Of a stretch of DNA of 14,145 bases, positions 13,003-14,145 are shown one piece after another. Numbering within the stretch: the first letter of the stretch is position 1; each line of letters opens with the position of its first letter. Source of the DNA: Candidatus Moraniibacteriota bacterium (lineage in GTDB: Bacteria > Patescibacteriota > Minisyncoccia > Moranbacterales > GCA-2747515); assembly GCA_027069365.1 (NCBI GenBank), contig JALXES010000083.1:1-14145 (forward strand), given 5' to 3'. A program made the translations under genes and the position numbers. The notes beneath the pieces were generated by a model. The model saw only the letters and a program-made list of their open reading frames with translations. It did no database searches and had not been told where the DNA came from.

Positions 13003-13652
13003 GCACACACGGACCACACGACGTTTCTCTGGACACACTTCTGCACATCTTTCGCACGCATGCACGCACATTTTGGACTGTACTTATCCTGAGCCTCATG
13101 CTTGCCGTGAGTGTGTGGGCGCTCCAGCCCACTGCCTATGCCGTGCACGTCTTGCTGGATGTCGCACGCATCGGAGAAACTGCAGACACACCGGACTATA
13201 CGTATGATGCCTACTACCGTTTGCAGGCGGATGAGCAATTTGGGGAGACAGTCGCGCACTGGCTGCGCACGCCGCGTGTCGTGGATGATGTGTTGCGCAC
13301 GGCGGCAGCGCCGGTGCCTGCAACGCTGCGTGCACGCGAGCGCTTCTTTCGGGCGCACCGCGTATCACCGCAGAGCATTGTTGTCACCTATACGGTGACC
13401 AACCCGCTTGTGGGCACACGGATTGCGCAAGCGATGGGCAAGCAACTCAACGCACGCGTGGCAGCACTGAACTACACAGTACCTCGCGCGCCATGGTTTG
13501 CCGTAAAGGTGAGCGACCCGGTTATTGCGCGCGACACCACACCGCTGTGGCTCGCCCTGGCAGCCGGCGGTGTCGGCGGCACGGTTGGCGGTGGATTGTT
13601 TGTGCTCGTGCTGCACGCAGTGCGTGGGGCACGTCGCACACAACAAGCATAG
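12999..13652 (+). CDS. Wzz-like polysaccharide chain-length determinant protein
   Basis: The 217-residue protein has the layout of Wzz/polysaccharide co-polymerase proteins: a cytoplasmic N-terminus with DVSLDTLLHIFRTHART, membrane helix 1 (about 24-43), an extracytoplasmic domain of about 135 residues, and membrane helix 2 (about 182-207) ending in a short basic tail. The extracytoplasmic part has a QSIVVTYTVTNPLVGTRIAQAM segment like the VxVxxxDPxxAAxIAN region of the family. No tyrosine-kinase (BY-kinase) domain is attached. Such proteins set the length of surface polysaccharides together with a Wzy polymerase. ATGA overlap with the upstream GT4 gene supports coupling. Sequence similarity to classic Wzz is weak, so the call rests mainly on topology and context. 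Confidence 0.65.
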   Translation: MSTHGPHDVSLDTLLHIFRTHARTFWTVLILSLMLAVSVWALQPTAYAVHVLLDVARIGETADTPDYTYDAYYRLQADEQFGETVAHWLRTPRVVDDVLRTAAAPVPATLRARERFFRAHRVSPQSIVVTYTVTNPLVGTRIAQAMGKQLNARVAALNYTVPRAPWFAVKVSDPVIARDTTPLWLALAAGGVGGTVGGGLFVLVLHAVRGARRTQQA

Positions 13653-13700
13653 AGCGGTGTAATGCGAGCAAATTCTCCCACGAGAGTTTTATAAAACAAA

Positions 13701-13749
13701 AAGAAAAACACACAAGAGAGCGCGGCATGACGAAGGGCGTGTTCTTTTT
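13701..13749 (+). terminator. Weak imperfect hairpin with T-tract, possible terminator
   Basis: AACAC (13707-13711) can pair with GTGTT (13739-13743), and the outer A-rich and T-rich flanks can pair with one mismatch and one G-T pair. The large loop makes this a poor terminator. A palindrome, GTTTTATAAAAC (13686-13697), containing a TATAAA element lies just upstream and could instead be a promoter for the next gene. Confidence 0.25.
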
Positions 13750-13769
13750 GCACAGCTAACAACAACTCT

Positions 13770-14145
13770 ATGAGAATTGGTATTGACATTCGCGCGCTCG
13801 TCGCGGGGCGCAGCAGTGGCGTGGAGGCCTACACAACACAGTTTCTTGCACAGCTCTTTGCCGCGTGTCCCGAGGATGAGTTTGTGTTGTTTTTCAATGC
13901 ATACCATGACGTTGATGTCGACCTCTCGTGGGCACAGAAGTATGACAATGTCAGCATCACGCGCACACGCATCCCCAACAAGCTTCTCAATCTCGCACTG
14001 TGGTACCTGAAGTACCCAAAGCTGGACCGCATGCTCGGTGGCGTGGATGTGTTCTTTATGCCAAACATCAACTTCTGCGCAGTGTCACGCGGGACAAAGC
14101 TGATTGTGACAATCCATGACCTGTCCTTTGAACACTATCCGCAGA
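13770..14145 (+). CDS. GT4 family glycosyltransferase, N-terminal part (cut by window end)
   Basis: The frame from the ATG at 13770 stays open to the window edge (125 complete codons). It starts MRIGIDIRALVAGRSSGVEAY, the usual beginning of GT4 glycosyltransferases (IGIDaR...tGIGrY). Later come DRMLGGVDVFFMPNINF and KLIVTIHDLSFEHYP, matching the 'DvfhspnfvlP...v.tiHDLsf..yP' stretch of the N-terminal GT-B domain. The sugar-binding C-terminal domain lies outside the window. It follows the Wzz-like gene after 117 bp and is probably part of the same polysaccharide locus. Confidence 0.88.
   Translation, partial: MRIGIDIRALVAGRSSGVEAYTTQFLAQLFAACPEDEFVLFFNAYHDVDVDLSWAQKYDNVSITRTRIPNKLLNLALWYLKYPKLDRMLGGVDVFFMPNINFCAVSRGTKLIVTIHDLSFEHYPQ

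Noticed and set aside
1-14145. UGA recoding as Gly, as in some CPR lineages (Gracilibacteria, SR1)
   Set aside because: All recognised genes read through without internal TGA, and several (rsmI, the PNPT gene, the GT4 gene) end with TGA at the expected length.

Overview
The window looks like a chromosomal segment of a bacterium from the Candidate Phyla Radiation (Patescibacteria), probably of the Parcubacteria type. This is inferred from gene content and protein style only: a short RsmI, a CPR-like MetG, a PNPT-family transferase with GTSGS in place of the usual GDxGS, a CPR-like CPxC...CPxC zinc-ribbon protein before bL25, a LabA/NYN-type remnant, a Lys/Ala/Arg-rich histone-H1-like protein and an envelope glycosyltransferase cluster. 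TAA, TAG and TGA all end genes, so the standard bacterial code fits. No rRNA, tRNA, CRISPR array, transposase or integrase was seen.

Left part (1-3500): the tail of an M16 peptidase, an AI-2E-type permease and rsmI run in one direction, with rsmI starting directly after the permease stop codon. Downstream of rsmI the base composition drops sharply. An orphan 145-codon gene (1965-2402) sits between two near-identical copies of the last ~60 bp of rsmI (1854-1915 and 2508-2569). Each copy ends in an extended -10 promoter (TGgTATAyT). A low-GC class I SAM methyltransferase follows the second copy, then a promoter and the first 21 codons of a NYN-domain gene, broken off just before metG. This rsmI-metG interval is the most unusual part of the window and looks like a small insertion or rearrangement hotspot.

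Middle part (3500-9300): metG, a polyprenyl-phosphate sugar-1-phosphate transferase-like gene and an overlapping DUF192 gene point right and end in a perfect hairpin terminator. A convergent gene encodes a single-span membrane protein with a C-terminal LysM-like module. About 400 bp without a protein gene follow, holding a strong 18-bp palindrome, a possible small RNA and a structured leader. Next come the histone-H1-like gene (with a very strong Shine-Dalgarno sequence) and prfA (RF1) on the opposite strand, separated by a bidirectional terminator.

Right part (9300-14145): divergent promoters lie between prfA and a zinc-ribbon gene that leads into rplY (bL25, CTC form), closed by a strong terminator. 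A new promoter starts a secreted coiled-coil MltB-like murein hydrolase, followed closely by a GT4 glycosyltransferase, an overlapping Wzz-like chain-length protein and a second GT4 glycosyltransferase cut by the window end. This last group is probably a surface-polysaccharide and cell-wall operon.
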